A stretch of 64,000 nt of DNA from JBMDXB01 sp048594975 (GCA_048594975.1 JBMDXQ010000017.1:1-64000), one strand, 5' to 3'; shown: positions 42,211 through 51,052, counted from the first letter of the stretch. Notes: generated by a model from the letters alone, not told the origin. Made by a program: numbers and translations.

Positions 42211-43943
42211 CAGATCGCTCCTGCCTTCCGCTGCGCCGCGATGTACTCGCTCGTCCGCATCGCCAGCGCCAGGATGGTCCACGTGCAGTTCTTGTCCGGG
42301 TTGGTCACGAACGGCCCGCCGTCGGCGACGAACAGGTTCTTCACGTCGTGCGCCTGGCAGTGGCCGTTCAGCACCGACGTCGAGGGATCGTTCCCCATCC
42401 GCGTGACCCCGACCTCGTGGATGATGCGGCCCCCCGCCGCGATGCCGTAGCCGCGCTCGCGTGGCGGCATCGGGGACGTCGGCGTGCCGCCCAGCTCCTG
42501 GACGAGCGCGCGGAAGGTCTCCTGCATGTGCCGCACCTGGTTGATCTCGTGGTCGCTCCAGGTGAAGTGGAAGCGCGGCACCGGGATGCCCCAGCGATCG
42601 ACGACGGTGGGGTCGATGTCCATGTAGCAGTGCTCGTTCGGGATCATCTCGCCGCGCCCGGAGAGGTTCACCGTCGACCCGTAGAACCGTCGATAGTCGT
42701 CCTTCAGCTGCTTGCCGTAGCCGGCGCCGGCCGGCGGCAGGCTCGCCGGATCGGTGCTGGTGTAGTTGTGGTAGTTCTGGATCGCACCCATGAAGCCCGC
42801 CGTCGGCATGTGCCGCCCGCCGCCGATCTCGATGTGATAGCCGCGCGGGAAGTCGAGCTTCCGGTTGTCGAGCCACCAGGGCATGTACAGGTGCATGCCG
42901 CCGACGCCGTCGCAGTTGTGCGCCACGCCGTTCATCATGCGCGGCACGAAGCCGGTGACGGCCGCACCGACCGTGTCGGTCAGGTACTTCCCGACCGTCC
43001 CGCTCGAGTTGCCCAGGCCCTGCGGGAACTTCGACGACCTGGAGTTCAGGAGAATCCGCGCCGACTCGCACGCGCTCGCCGCCAGGACGACGGCACGGGC
43101 GCGCACGTGGTTCTCGCGGTTGCTGGCCTTGTCGATGTACGCGACGCCGGAGGCAAGCCCGGAGCCGTCCACCGTCACCTCGCGCGCCATCGCGTTGGCG
43201 ATGATCGTCAGCCGCTTCGTCGCGAGCGCCGGCGGGATCAGGACCGACGGGGAGGAGAAATTGGAGTGCGTCGCGCAGCCGCGGTTGCACTGGCCGCAGA
43301 AGTGGCACTTCGCACGCCCGTTGAGCGGCTGCGTCAGGATCGAGAGCCGGCTCGGGACGCAGGGAATGCCCAACTTCGTCGAGGCCTCTTTGATCAGCAG
43401 CTCGTAGCAGCGGGGGGCCGGCGGCGGCAGGAAGATCCCGTCCGGATCGTTCGGCAGGTTCTCGACGCTCCCGAACACCCCGATCAAGCGATCGATGGCG
43501 TCGTAATAGGGCTTCAGGTCGTCGTAGGTGATCGGCCAGTCGTCGCCCAGGCCGTCGATCGACTTGCGACGGAAGTCGTACGGGCCGAAGCGCAGCGAGA
43601 TGCGGCCCCAGTGATTGGTGCGCCCGCCGAGCATGCGCGAGCGGAACCAGTTGAACTCGCTGCCCTCGCCGGTCGTGTACGGCTCGCCCTCCAGCGTCCA
43701 GCCGCCGAACGCGGCGTCGAACTCGCCGAACTGCTGCTTCGCGGTCGCAGCGCCGCGCCGGGGCGAGTCATAGGGCCAGTCGAACATGTAGGAATCCTTC
43801 ACCGGATCCCACATCGGCCCGGCCTCGAGCATCACGACGTCGGCGCCCGCCCCGGTGAGCACTTTCGCCGCCATGCCGCCGCCGGCGCCCGACCCGACGA
43901 CGCAGACGTCGAAGACCCTGCGACTGCGAAGAACCTGCAGCAT
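42210..43943 (-). CDS. GMC-family FAD oxidoreductase (LacA-like, probable glycoside 3-dehydrogenase large subunit)
   Basis: 577 residues. The FAD motif V-V-G-S-G-A-G-G-G (15-23) and V-M-L-E-A-G-P, then L-G-G-R-T-N-H-W-G, a Cys-rich C-G-Q-C-N-R-G-C-A-T-H region as in GMC enzymes that pass electrons to cytochromes, and C-terminal H-E-V-G-V-T-R-M-G with N-P-D-K-N-C-T carrying the catalytic pair region. No signal peptide, so it would ride with the Tat-bearing small subunit. It probably oxidises C3 of glycosides in the periplasm. It is the first gene of the operon. Confidence 0.85.
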   Translation of the reverse strand: MLQVLRSRRVFDVCVVGSGAGGGMAAKVLTGAGADVVMLEAGPMWDPVKDSYMFDWPYDSPRRGAATAKQQFGEFDAAFGGWTLEGEPYTTGEGSEFNWFRSRMLGGRTNHWGRISLRFGPYDFRRKSIDGLGDDWPITYDDLKPYYDAIDRLIGVFGSVENLPNDPDGIFLPPPAPRCYELLIKEASTKLGIPCVPSRLSILTQPLNGRAKCHFCGQCNRGCATHSNFSSPSVLIPPALATKRLTIIANAMAREVTVDGSGLASGVAYIDKASNRENHVRARAVVLAASACESARILLNSRSSKFPQGLGNSSGTVGKYLTDTVGAAVTGFVPRMMNGVAHNCDGVGGMHLYMPWWLDNRKLDFPRGYHIEIGGGRHMPTAGFMGAIQNYHNYTSTDPASLPPAGAGYGKQLKDDYRRFYGSTVNLSGRGEMIPNEHCYMDIDPTVVDRWGIPVPRFHFTWSDHEINQVRHMQETFRALVQELGGTPTSPMPPRERGYGIAAGGRIIHEVGVTRMGNDPSTSVLNGHCQAHDVKNLFVADGGPFVTNPDKNCTWTILALAMRTSEYIAAQRKAGAI

Positions 43944-43962
43944 GTCGGCGGGATTGTATCAA

Positions 43963-44074
43963 TGGAAAAGGGGTAAGGAGTAAGGGCCAAGTAAGGGTGG
44001 GGGAAGGAGCACATGGCAAATGGCTCCCGGCGCAACGGCCATTTGCTATTTACCGTGTACCATTTACCATTCAC
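43963..44074. repeat. GGTAAGG word repeat followed by an inverted ATTTACC repeat
   Basis: 43963-43998 has GGTAAGG/GTAAGGG words. Next, GCAAATGGC (44016-44024) and GCCATTTGC (44038-44046) form a perfect 9-bp hairpin followed by three CATTTACC-type words. It lies in the divergent gap between the GMC and DUF1080 genes, so it could affect both promoters. Confidence 0.7.
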
Positions 44075-44116
44075 CTGCCCGGCGGTCCGCGCCTGGCAGT
44101 CTGAGAGGACCTCATC

Positions 44117-45079
44117 ATGATGACTCGATTGCGTACGCTCGCAACGCTTGGCGCGATCGCGCTTGCGGCCGCCTGGCTCGCTCCCCTCGGCGCGCAGCAG
44201 AACCCCTTCCTCGGTCGCTGGAATCTCATCGGGACCGGCGAGAACGCCGGCAGCGTGTACTGGCTCGAGGTGAAGGAGAACGGCGGCCAGCTGTCGGGCA
44301 CGTTCCTGAACCGCACCAGCAGCCCGTTCCCGCTCGTGTCGATCACGATCGAAAACGGCGAGTTGATCTTCCGTCCGCGCGGACGCGACGAGAAGACGCC
44401 CGGCCCGGAATTCCGGGCGAAAGCGGAGGGCGATAAGCTCACCGGCTCGGTGCAGATGCCACAGGGGGTGCGGACCTTCGTCGGCGTCCGCCCCGTGAAG
44501 TGGCCGCCCGCCAACGCGAACGGCAAGCACGCGTTCGGCACGCCGGTCGAGCTCCTCGACGCCAAGTCGCTCGACGCCTGGGACATCCAGCACAAGACCC
44601 GGCCGATCAGGTGGACCGTTGCCGACGGCGCCATGACCAACGAGCCGCCCGGAGCCAACAACTTGATCTCGAAGGAGAAGTTCAAGGACTTCCGGATTGC
44701 GGCGGAGTACAAGCTCGACAAGGACAGCAACAGCGGCATCTACCTCCGTGGCCGCTACGAGCTGCAGGTGCTGGACGACGTCGGCAAGCCGGCCAACAAG
44801 AACAGCCACATGTCGATCTACGGGTGGACGTCGCCGTCGGTGAACGCGAGCAGGGCGCCGGGCGAGTGGCAGACGATGGAGGCGACGCTCGTCGCCAACA
44901 AGGTGACGGTGGTGTTGAACGGGCAGACCGTGCACGACAACGCGACGGTCGAGGCGATTACCGGCGGCGCGCTCGACGCCAACGAGACCGAACCCGGACC
45001 CATCATGCTGCAGGGCGATCACGGCAAGGTGTGGTACCGGAAAGTCACTGTGACGCCGATCACGAGGCCTGCGATGTGA
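44117..45079 (+). CDS. exported DUF1080 protein (3-keto-glycoside hydrolase family)
   Basis: 320 residues with a signal peptide ending at L-G-A-Q-Q. A first beta domain (about 28-135) precedes the DUF1080 concanavalin-like domain (about 140-320) with F-K-D-F-R-I-A-A-E-Y-K-L, S-N-S-G-I-Y-L-R-G-R-Y-E-L-Q-V and P-I-M-L-Q-G-D-H-G-K-V-W-Y-R. Members act on glycosides already oxidised at C3 and release the keto-sugar. This gene is divergent from the GMC/small subunit/cytochrome operon, which would make that substrate, so the two transcripts together form a periplasmic oxidise-then-cleave route. Confidence 0.85.
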   Translation: MMTRLRTLATLGAIALAAAWLAPLGAQQNPFLGRWNLIGTGENAGSVYWLEVKENGGQLSGTFLNRTSSPFPLVSITIENGELIFRPRGRDEKTPGPEFRAKAEGDKLTGSVQMPQGVRTFVGVRPVKWPPANANGKHAFGTPVELLDAKSLDAWDIQHKTRPIRWTVADGAMTNEPPGANNLISKEKFKDFRIAAEYKLDKDSNSGIYLRGRYELQVLDDVGKPANKNSHMSIYGWTSPSVNASRAPGEWQTMEATLVANKVTVVLNGQTVHDNATVEAITGGALDANETEPGPIMLQGDHGKVWYRKVTVTPITRPAM

Positions 45080-45245
45080 GGCCACGTCCTCGGCTGGCAG
45101 CCGCCTCGCACACGGGGTGGAACGGACGGATTGAGTAGCATCCCGACATTTCCTCCGAGCCTGCGTTCCTTCGCGTCTTCGTGCCAGGCGTCAGCCCGCC
45201 GTCAGGGGGCCTCGCCGACATCCCTCCCGCGGCATAATGCGGCGC

Positions 45246-46112
45246 ATGTCCCTCGACGACGAGATCGACCGCCTGTACCAGCTTCCGCTGAACGAGTTCA
45301 CTGCCGCGCGCAACGAGCTGGCGCGGCGCGCCGGCGACCGGGGCGGCGGGATCAAGAAGCTCGCAAAGCCGCCGGTCGCCGCCTGGGCGGTGAACCAGCT
45401 GTACTGGAAGGACCGGAACACCTACGAGACCCTCGTCGAGGCTGCCGAAGCGCTCCGGACCGCGCACCGCGGGGTGCTGTCGGGCAAGCGTGGCGACCTG
45501 CGGTTCGTCGGCCGAGACCACGAGGACGCGGTCGAGAGGGCGTTGAAGGTGACGCTCCGGCTCCTCGCCGACGGCGGCCACCCGGTCACCGATGCGACGC
45601 GGCACGTCATCGCGCAGACGCTGCGCACGTTGCCGGCCGACGATCCACCGGGACGCCTTTCGCGCGCGCTGGCCCCCGGCGGCTTCGAGATGCTCGCCGG
45701 AATCGCGGTCATGGGGGGCGGCGCGGGCGCCCGAGCCACGAAGCCGGCCCCGCCGCCCACGACTGCGCCGAAGAAGGCGCCGGCCGAGGATCGCCGCCTC
45801 GCACAGGCGCGCGAGGAAGCGGCGGCCGCGGCTCGCGCGCTGCGGGAAGCGGAGCAGGAGGCGCGGCGCACGGAGTTCGAGGCGGCCCGCGCCGCGCGTG
45901 CCGCGACGAAGGCGGGCGAGGAGCTCGCCGAAGCGCGGGCGAGTCTGGAGGCGGCGCGGCAGCGGCTCGAGCGCGCGGAGACCGAGTCGACTGAGGCCGG
46001 CCGACGGAAGAAGGAAGCCGATCGTGCGGTCATGGCCGCGGGGAAGGCGGTCGCGGCGGCACGCCAACGTGCGAGCTCGGCCGAACGCGCCGCTCGCAAA
46101 CTTGCGCCGTGA
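45246..46112 (+). CDS. conserved coiled-coil protein of unknown function
   Basis: 288 residues from M-S-L-D-D-E; an ATG three codons earlier is possible. The N-terminal part (1-150) has a recognisable pattern, L-P-L-N-E-F-T-A-A-R-N-E-L-A and K-P-P-V-A-A-W-A-V-N-Q-L, found in conserved hypothetical proteins of several phyla. A Pro-rich linker (about 160-180) leads to an Ala/Glu/Arg-rich coiled coil (about 180-288). No signal peptide. The hybrid kinase gene follows after 19 bases, so it may share that transcript. Function unknown. Confidence 0.75.
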   Translation: MSLDDEIDRLYQLPLNEFTAARNELARRAGDRGGGIKKLAKPPVAAWAVNQLYWKDRNTYETLVEAAEALRTAHRGVLSGKRGDLRFVGRDHEDAVERALKVTLRLLADGGHPVTDATRHVIAQTLRTLPADDPPGRLSRALAPGGFEMLAGIAVMGGGAGARATKPAPPPTTAPKKAPAEDRRLAQAREEAAAAARALREAEQEARRTEFEAARAARAATKAGEELAEARASLEAARQRLERAETESTEAGRRKKEADRAVMAAGKAVAAARQRASSAERAARKLAP

Positions 46113-46131
46113 TAACCTCGCCAGCAGGGCG

Positions 46132-48267
46132 ATGCCGCAGCTGCTCACCTTCCACATCCATCACGATCAGGACGTCGTCACCGCCCGGCAGCACGCTGCG
46201 GAAATCGCGTCGATCCTCGGGTTCGACGGCTCCGAGCAGACGCGCATCGCCACCGCGGTCTCGGAGATCGTCCGCAACGCCTTCCGCTACGCCGGCGGCG
46301 GCACCGTCACCTACACGGTGGACAGCGAGTCGCGCCCGCAGCGTTTCACGGTCCGCGTCGAGGACCAGGGCCCGGGCATCTCGCAGCTGACCGACGTGCT
46401 CGCTGGTCGCCACCGGTCGTCCACCGGCATGGGCATTGGCCTCGTCGGCGCGCAGCGCCTGATGGACGGCTTCTCGATGGAGTCGACGCCGGCCGGAACG
46501 TCGGTGCTGCTCGAGAAGTTCCTGCCGGCGCGCAGCGGCATCATCACCGCGGAGGGGGCGCGCCAGATCGCCGAGGAGGTCCGCCGGCGGAAGCCGCGCG
46601 GCCTCGTCGAGGAGCTGCTGCAGCGCAACCAGGAGCTGATGCGTGCGCTCGACGAGCTGCAGCGCAAGCAGCAGGAGCTCGTGCGCCTGAACCGCGAGCT
46701 CGAGGACACCAACCGCGGCGTCGTCGCGCTCTACGCGGAGCTCGACGAGAAGGCCGACCATCTGCGCCGCGCCGACGAGCTGAAGTCGCGCTTCCTCTCG
46801 AACATGACCCACGAGTTCCGCACGCCGGTGAACTCGATCACCGGGCTGACGAACCTGATCCAGGAGGACCGCGAGCGCGAAGGACGGCCCGTGGAACCGG
46901 AGATCGTGTACATCCGGAAGGCGGCCGAGCAACTGTCCGAGCTGGTGAACGACCTGCTGGATCTCGCCAAGGTGGAGGCGGGCAAGACGGTCGTGCGGCC
47001 GACCGTGTTCGACGTGCAGAAGCTTTTCGGCGCGCTGCGCGGCATGCTGCGCCCGCTCCTGCTGAACCAGTCGGTGACGCTGGTCTTCGAGGACGTCGCC
47101 GACCTGCCGCCGCTCCACACCGACGAGGGCAAGGTCTCGCAGATCCTGCGCAATCTGATCTCGAACGCGCTGAAGTACACCGAACGCGGCGAGGTGCGGG
47201 TGTCCGCGCGCCTCGACGAGTCGGGAGACCGGATCGCGTTCGCCGTCGCCGACACCGGCATCGGGATCGCTCCGGGAGATCGGTCGCGCATCTTCGAGGA
47301 GTTCACCCAGGTCGAGCACCGGCTGCAGCGACGGGTACGCGGCACGGGGCTCGGGCTCCCGCTGTCGCGCAAGCTCGCCGAACTGCTCGGCGGATCGCTG
47401 TCGCTGAGCAGCGAGGAGGGCGTCGGCTCGACGTTCTTCGTTACGCTGCCGGTCGCGCTGCGGCCGATCAGCGCGGCTGACGTCGCCTTCACCTGGGTGG
47501 CCGAGCCGGGCAAGCTGCCGCTGCTCATCGTCGAAGACGAGGCGGACGCGCAGTACTTCTACGACAAGATCCTCAAGAGCTCCGCGTTCCAGCCGTATCC
47601 TGCCCGCTCGGTGTCCGAGATGGAGGCGGCGCTCCGCGAGGTGCGCCCGGCGGCCATCGTGTTCGACATCGTGCTCGAAGGGGAGCACAAGTGGGACACG
47701 ATCGGGGCACTGAAGCGCGATCCGGCGACGAAAGACATCCCGCTGGTGGTCGTCAGCGCGCTGCCGGAGCGGGAACGCGGCCTCGCGCTCGGCGCCGACG
47801 CCTACCTGACCAAGCCGATCGACCGGCGCACGCTGGTCGACACGCTCACCGGCCTGCACGCGCGCGGGCAGCGGCCGATCCGCGTGCTCACGATCGACGA
47901 CGAGGAGGTGGCCCGCTACCTGATCCGGCAGTGCCTGCCGACGCCGGCGTTCGAGGTGCTGGAGGCGAGCACCGGTCCGGAAGGCCTGGCGTCCGCACGC
48001 ACCGACCATCCGGACGTGATCCTGCTCGACCTGATCATGTCGGGTATGAACGGGCGTCAGATCCTGCGGCAACTGTCGGCGGACGCTACGACGCGCGACA
48101 TCCCCGTCGTAATCGTCACCTCCTCGACGCTCGACGCCGTCGAGCGTGACGAGCTGTTGCGCCACGCGCAGCAGGTGCTGTCGAAGGGCGCGCTCTCCCG
48201 CCAGGCGCTCGGCGAAACGGTCCGTGACGCGATCGCGCATCAACCGGCCAGGCGAACACCGATATAA
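46132..48267 (+). CDS. hybrid histidine kinase with N-terminal RsbT-like ATPase and two receivers
   Basis: 711 residues, no membrane helix. Residues 1-130 form a GHKL ATPase of RsbT/RsbW type (N-box S-E-I-V-R-N-A-F-R-Y-A 44-54, D-Q-G-P-G-I 78-83, G-M-G-I-G-L-V 99-105). A coiled coil (155-215) precedes HisKA with His227 in T-H-E-F-R-T-P, a second ATPase (N-L-I-S-N-A-L-K-Y-T 341-350, D-T-G-I-G-I 374-379), REC1 (Asp512) and REC2 (Asp633, Lys685). The first ATPase probably serves as an input that docks on RsbS/RsbR-like STAS proteins encoded downstream rather than as a second kinase. It is the entry point of the stressosome block. Confidence 0.88.
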   Translation: MPQLLTFHIHHDQDVVTARQHAAEIASILGFDGSEQTRIATAVSEIVRNAFRYAGGGTVTYTVDSESRPQRFTVRVEDQGPGISQLTDVLAGRHRSSTGMGIGLVGAQRLMDGFSMESTPAGTSVLLEKFLPARSGIITAEGARQIAEEVRRRKPRGLVEELLQRNQELMRALDELQRKQQELVRLNRELEDTNRGVVALYAELDEKADHLRRADELKSRFLSNMTHEFRTPVNSITGLTNLIQEDREREGRPVEPEIVYIRKAAEQLSELVNDLLDLAKVEAGKTVVRPTVFDVQKLFGALRGMLRPLLLNQSVTLVFEDVADLPPLHTDEGKVSQILRNLISNALKYTERGEVRVSARLDESGDRIAFAVADTGIGIAPGDRSRIFEEFTQVEHRLQRRVRGTGLGLPLSRKLAELLGGSLSLSSEEGVGSTFFVTLPVALRPISAADVAFTWVAEPGKLPLLIVEDEADAQYFYDKILKSSAFQPYPARSVSEMEAALREVRPAAIVFDIVLEGEHKWDTIGALKRDPATKDIPLVVVSALPERERGLALGADAYLTKPIDRRTLVDTLTGLHARGQRPIRVLTIDDEEVARYLIRQCLPTPAFEVLEASTGPEGLASARTDHPDVILLDLIMSGMNGRQILRQLSADATTRDIPVVIVTSSTLDAVERDELLRHAQQVLSKGALSRQALGETVRDAIAHQPARRTPI

Positions 48268-48271
48268 TCGG
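48259..48271 (+). promoter_or_regulatory. candidate rsbR promoter at the kinase stop codon
   Basis: A perfect TATAAT (48263-48268) sits inside the palindrome CCGAT-ATA-ATCGG and contains the kinase TAA stop. The -35 region is weak (TCAACC). It could give the rsbRSTX genes their own start. Confidence 0.35.
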
Positions 48272-48324
48272 CGAGGCGTCAATCCCGGACGCCAAATGCT
48301 GAACGTCGGGCGCAAGCGTTCTCC

Positions 48325-48353
48325 CCTTCGGCATTCGGCATTCGTCATTCGAC
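48325..48353 (+). repeat. GCATTCG tandem words
   Basis: TTCGGCATTCGGCATTCGTC and the following ATTCGACA give three to four copies of a 7-base word in the kinase-rsbR gap. Confidence 0.6.
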
Positions 48354-48398
48354 ATCGACCGCCCTTCTCCTGGATCACCGAAAGGACTGCTACAACCG

Positions 48399-49265
48399 AT
48401 GGCACACGACACCGGGAGCGCGGCGCTGAACGACATCCTGCAGCAGGACGAGGCCGCAATCCTCCAGGCTTGGATCGACCATCAGGTGTCGACGTCGGGC
48501 TTTCGCGCCGAGCGCCTGAACCGCACGGAACTGTCCGACCAATCGCGGCGCTTCCTGGCGGCGCTGCGTGAGGCGGTTGCCGGCGGCGAGGCGGACGTCA
48601 AGGCGCGCACCTGGCAGCCCGTGCGCGACTTCCTCACCGAGGTGTCGGCGGCGCGCGGGCAGCAGGGCTTCTCGGCATCGGAGACGGCGACGTTCGTCTT
48701 CTCGCTGAAGCAGGTCCTCTACGATCGTTTCCTCTCGCGGTTCGCGTCGAAGCCGGACGTGCTCGCCGCCGCGACGCTGCACGCCAGCCTGCTCCTCGAT
48801 CGGCTCGGCCTGTTCACGACCGAGATCTACCAGCGCGGGCGCGAGCAGGTGATCATCCGCCAGCAGCAGGAACTGCTCGAGCTCTCGACGCCGGTCGTGA
48901 CGTTGTGGGAGGGCGTGCTCGCCCTGCCGCTCATCGGCACGCTCGACAGCGCGCGTACGCAGGTGGTGATGGAGAACCTGCTGCAGCGCATCGTCGACAC
49001 CGGCGCGCCGATCGCGATCATCGACATCACCGGCGTCCCCACCGTCGACACCCTGACCGCGCAGCACCTGCTGAAGACGGTGGCGGCGGCGCGGCTGATG
49101 GGCGCCGACTGCATCATCAGCGGCATCCGGCCGCAGATCGCGCAGACGATCGTGCACCTCGGCGTCGAGCTGGGGAGCGTGGTGACCAAGGCGACGCTGG
49201 CGGACGCGTTCTCGATCGCGCTGCAGCGGCTCGGGCTCGCGGTGGCGCGCCGCCAGGCGAGCTAG
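48399..49265 (+). CDS. rsbR: RsbR-type stressosome scaffold, RsbRD-like N-domain plus STAS
   Basis: 288 residues. The N-terminal 1-150 is helical, like the RsbRD-type sensory domain rather than a globin or PAS fold. The STAS domain spans about 164-275: L-S-T-P-V-V-T-L-W, P-L-I-G-T-L-D-S-A-R-T with Thr181, and D-I-T-G-V-P-T-V-D-T-L-T with Thr218; these correspond to the two phosphorylated threonines of Bacillus RsbRA. It should co-assemble with RsbS into the stressosome and be phosphorylated by RsbT. RsbS follows after 2 bases. Confidence 0.9.
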   Translation: MAHDTGSAALNDILQQDEAAILQAWIDHQVSTSGFRAERLNRTELSDQSRRFLAALREAVAGGEADVKARTWQPVRDFLTEVSAARGQQGFSASETATFVFSLKQVLYDRFLSRFASKPDVLAAATLHASLLLDRLGLFTTEIYQRGREQVIIRQQQELLELSTPVVTLWEGVLALPLIGTLDSARTQVVMENLLQRIVDTGAPIAIIDITGVPTVDTLTAQHLLKTVAAARLMGADCIISGIRPQIAQTIVHLGVELGSVVTKATLADAFSIALQRLGLAVARRQAS

Positions 49266-49267
49266 CC

Positions 49268-49654
49268 GTGGAACGCATCCCCATCCTCAAGATGGGTGAC
49301 TACCTGCTGGTCACCATCCAGGTCGACATGCACGACCGCCTGGCGATGGCGCTGCAGGACGACCTGACGGAGAAGATCGTCGCGTCGCGGGCCAGGGGCG
49401 TGCTCATCGACATCTCCGCACTCGAGATGGTCGACTCGTTCATGGGACGCATGATCGGCGACATCGCCGCGGTGTCCCGCGTGCTCGATGCCGACACCGT
49501 GGTCGTCGGCATGCGCCCCGCCGTCGCGATCACCCTGGTGGAACTCGGCCTCTCGCTGACCGGCGTCCGCACCGCCCTGAACGTGGAGCGCGGAATGGAG
49601 TTCCTGCGCTCGGGCATCGAGGGACGGGGGCGGGGTCATGGCGGTCCTGAATAG
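49268..49654 (+). CDS. rsbS: RsbS-type STAS antagonist
   Basis: 128 residues from the GTG at 49268, two bases after the rsbR stop. A minimal STAS domain: P-I-L-K-M-G-D-Y-L-L-V-T, then L-I-D-I-S-A-L-E-M-V-D-S-F with Ser57 at the RsbT target position of Bacillus RsbS. In the resting state it holds RsbT; phosphorylation of this serine releases it. The C-terminal Gly/Arg-rich tail overlaps the rsbT start by 17 bases. Confidence 0.9.
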   Translation: MERIPILKMGDYLLVTIQVDMHDRLAMALQDDLTEKIVASRARGVLIDISALEMVDSFMGRMIGDIAAVSRVLDADTVVVGMRPAVAITLVELGLSLTGVRTALNVERGMEFLRSGIEGRGRGHGGPE

Positions 49655-50042
49655 CGAGCAGCGAACCATCCAGGCCGCCGAGGACGTCGTCGCGGTGCGC
49701 CAGGTGGTGCGCCAGCGCGCGATCGAGCTCGGCTTCAATCTCGTCGATCAGACCAAGATCGTCACCGCTGCGAGCGAGCTCGCCCGCAACACCCTGCAGC
49801 ACGGCGGCGGCGGCGTCGTGATCATCGACAGCCTCGAGCAGATCGGGCGGCGCGGGCTGCGCCTCACCTTCGAAGACCAAGGCCCCGGCATCGCCGACGT
49901 GCAGCTGGCGCTGAAGGACGGCTTCACCACGGGCACCGGCCTCGGGCTGGGCCTGTCGGGCGCGCGCCGGCTCTCCAACGACTTCCAGATCGACTCGAAA
50001 CCCGGCGAAGGCACCCGCGTCGTGATCACCCGATGGCGGTGA
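49638..50042 (+). CDS. rsbT: RsbT-type switch protein kinase
   Basis: 134 residues of the GHKL fold: N-box A-A-S-E-L-A-R-N-T-L-Q-H-G, E-D-Q-G-P-G-I, and the lid G-T-G-L-G-L-G-L-S-G-A-R-R-L. This matches RsbT, which phosphorylates RsbS and RsbR and, when free, binds a downstream partner. No RsbU phosphatase, RsbV, RsbW or sigma-B gene is present in the window, so the partner here is probably the neighbouring GGDEF protein or hybrid kinase. It overlaps rsbS and the next gene. Confidence 0.92.
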   Translation: MAVLNSEQRTIQAAEDVVAVRQVVRQRAIELGFNLVDQTKIVTAASELARNTLQHGGGGVVIIDSLEQIGRRGLRLTFEDQGPGIADVQLALKDGFTTGTGLGLGLSGARRLSNDFQIDSKPGEGTRVVITRWR

Positions 50043-51052
50043 ACGCCAGCGCCGCGATCGCCGTGGCAGATGCAGCCGGCGCGGGCGAGGCGCGCCGGGT
50101 CGCGCAGTGGCTCGCGCAGCGCATGGAATTCGGCGAGACGCGCGCCGCGCAGCTCGCGCTCGTCGTCACCGAGCTGGCCACCAACCTCGCGAGGCACGCG
50201 CGCGGCGGGGAGGTCCTGCTCCGCGCCCTCGACAGTCCCTCGGAACGCCCGGGCGTCGAGGTCCTGGCAGTGGACTCCGGACCAGGCATCCCGGACGTGG
50301 CGCTCTCGCGGCGCGACGGCTACTCCACCGCCGGTTCGCTCGGCCACGGGCTGGGCGCCATCCAGCGCCAGAGCGACGAGTGCTGGATCTACACGCAGCC
50401 GTCGGGCACCGTCATCGCCGCGCGGGTCGGCCGGGAACCGGCGCGCGTCCCGGAGCACCTGCCGCTCGACATCGGCGCGGTGTGCGTCTGCAAGCCTGGG
50501 GAGGAGGTGTGCGGCGACCAGTGGGGCTGGCGCCTTCGACCCGAACGGCTCGCCGTCGTGATTGCCGACGGCCTCGGGCACGGGCTGGGCGCGCACGATG
50601 CGGCGCGCCAGGCCATAAGGACGTTCGACGAGGACCCCGAAAGGGCTCCGCGCGACATGATTGAGCGCCTGCACGCGGCGCTCCGGCCGACCCGCGGCGC
50701 CGCGGCGGCGTGCCTGGTCGTCGATCTCGAGCGCGGCGTGGCACGGTACGCCGGGTTGGGCAACATCGGGGCGGCGGTGGTGCGGGCCGATGGTTCGCAC
50801 CGGACCTTCGTGTCGCAGAACGGCATCGCCGGACACGCGGCCTCCCGGTTCCAGGAGTACTCCTACGCTGTGCCGCCGCGATCCACCCTCGTGCTGCACT
50901 CGGACGGCCTCGGCAGCCACTGGAACCTGGCAAACTACCGGGGGCTCGCGACCCGGCACCCGAGCCTGATCGCCGGCGTCCTGTATCGCGATTTCGCACG
51001 GCGGCGGGACGACGTGACGGTGATCGTGGCGCGCGAACGGCAGCCTCGGTGA
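50033..51052 (+). CDS. RsbX-like PP2C phosphatase fused to an N-terminal GHKL ATPase
   Basis: 339 residues, overlapping rsbT by 10 bases. Residues about 20-135 are an RsbT/RsbW-like ATPase (V-T-E-L-A-T-N-L-A-R-H-A, D-S-G-P-G-I, G-H-G-L-G-A). Residues about 140-335 are a SpoIIE/RsbX-type PP2C phosphatase with C-G-D-Q-W-G-W, I-A-D-G-L-G-H-G and H-S-D-G-L-G-S. Bacillus RsbX, which lacks the ATPase, removes phosphate from RsbS and RsbR to reset the stressosome. The fusion, widespread in distant phyla, could bind STAS partners directly. Confidence 0.88.
   Translation: MAVNASAAIAVADAAGAGEARRVAQWLAQRMEFGETRAAQLALVVTELATNLARHARGGEVLLRALDSPSERPGVEVLAVDSGPGIPDVALSRRDGYSTAGSLGHGLGAIQRQSDECWIYTQPSGTVIAARVGREPARVPEHLPLDIGAVCVCKPGEEVCGDQWGWRLRPERLAVVIADGLGHGLGAHDAARQAIRTFDEDPERAPRDMIERLHAALRPTRGAAAACLVVDLERGVARYAGLGNIGAAVVRADGSHRTFVSQNGIAGHAASRFQEYSYAVPPRSTLVLHSDGLGSHWNLANYRGLATRHPSLIAGVLYRDFARRRDDVTVIVARERQPR

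Noticed and set aside
39482..42406. A 974-codon open frame on the plus strand across the cytochrome, membrane protein and small subunit genes.
   Set aside because: It crosses three well-supported minus-strand genes with conserved motifs and itself shows low-complexity Arg/His/Asp sequence.
48399..49654. Anti-sigma-factor antagonists of the SpoIIAA type.
   Set aside because: The RsbR-RsbS-RsbT order, the two threonines in RsbR and the serine in RsbS identify the stressosome instead.
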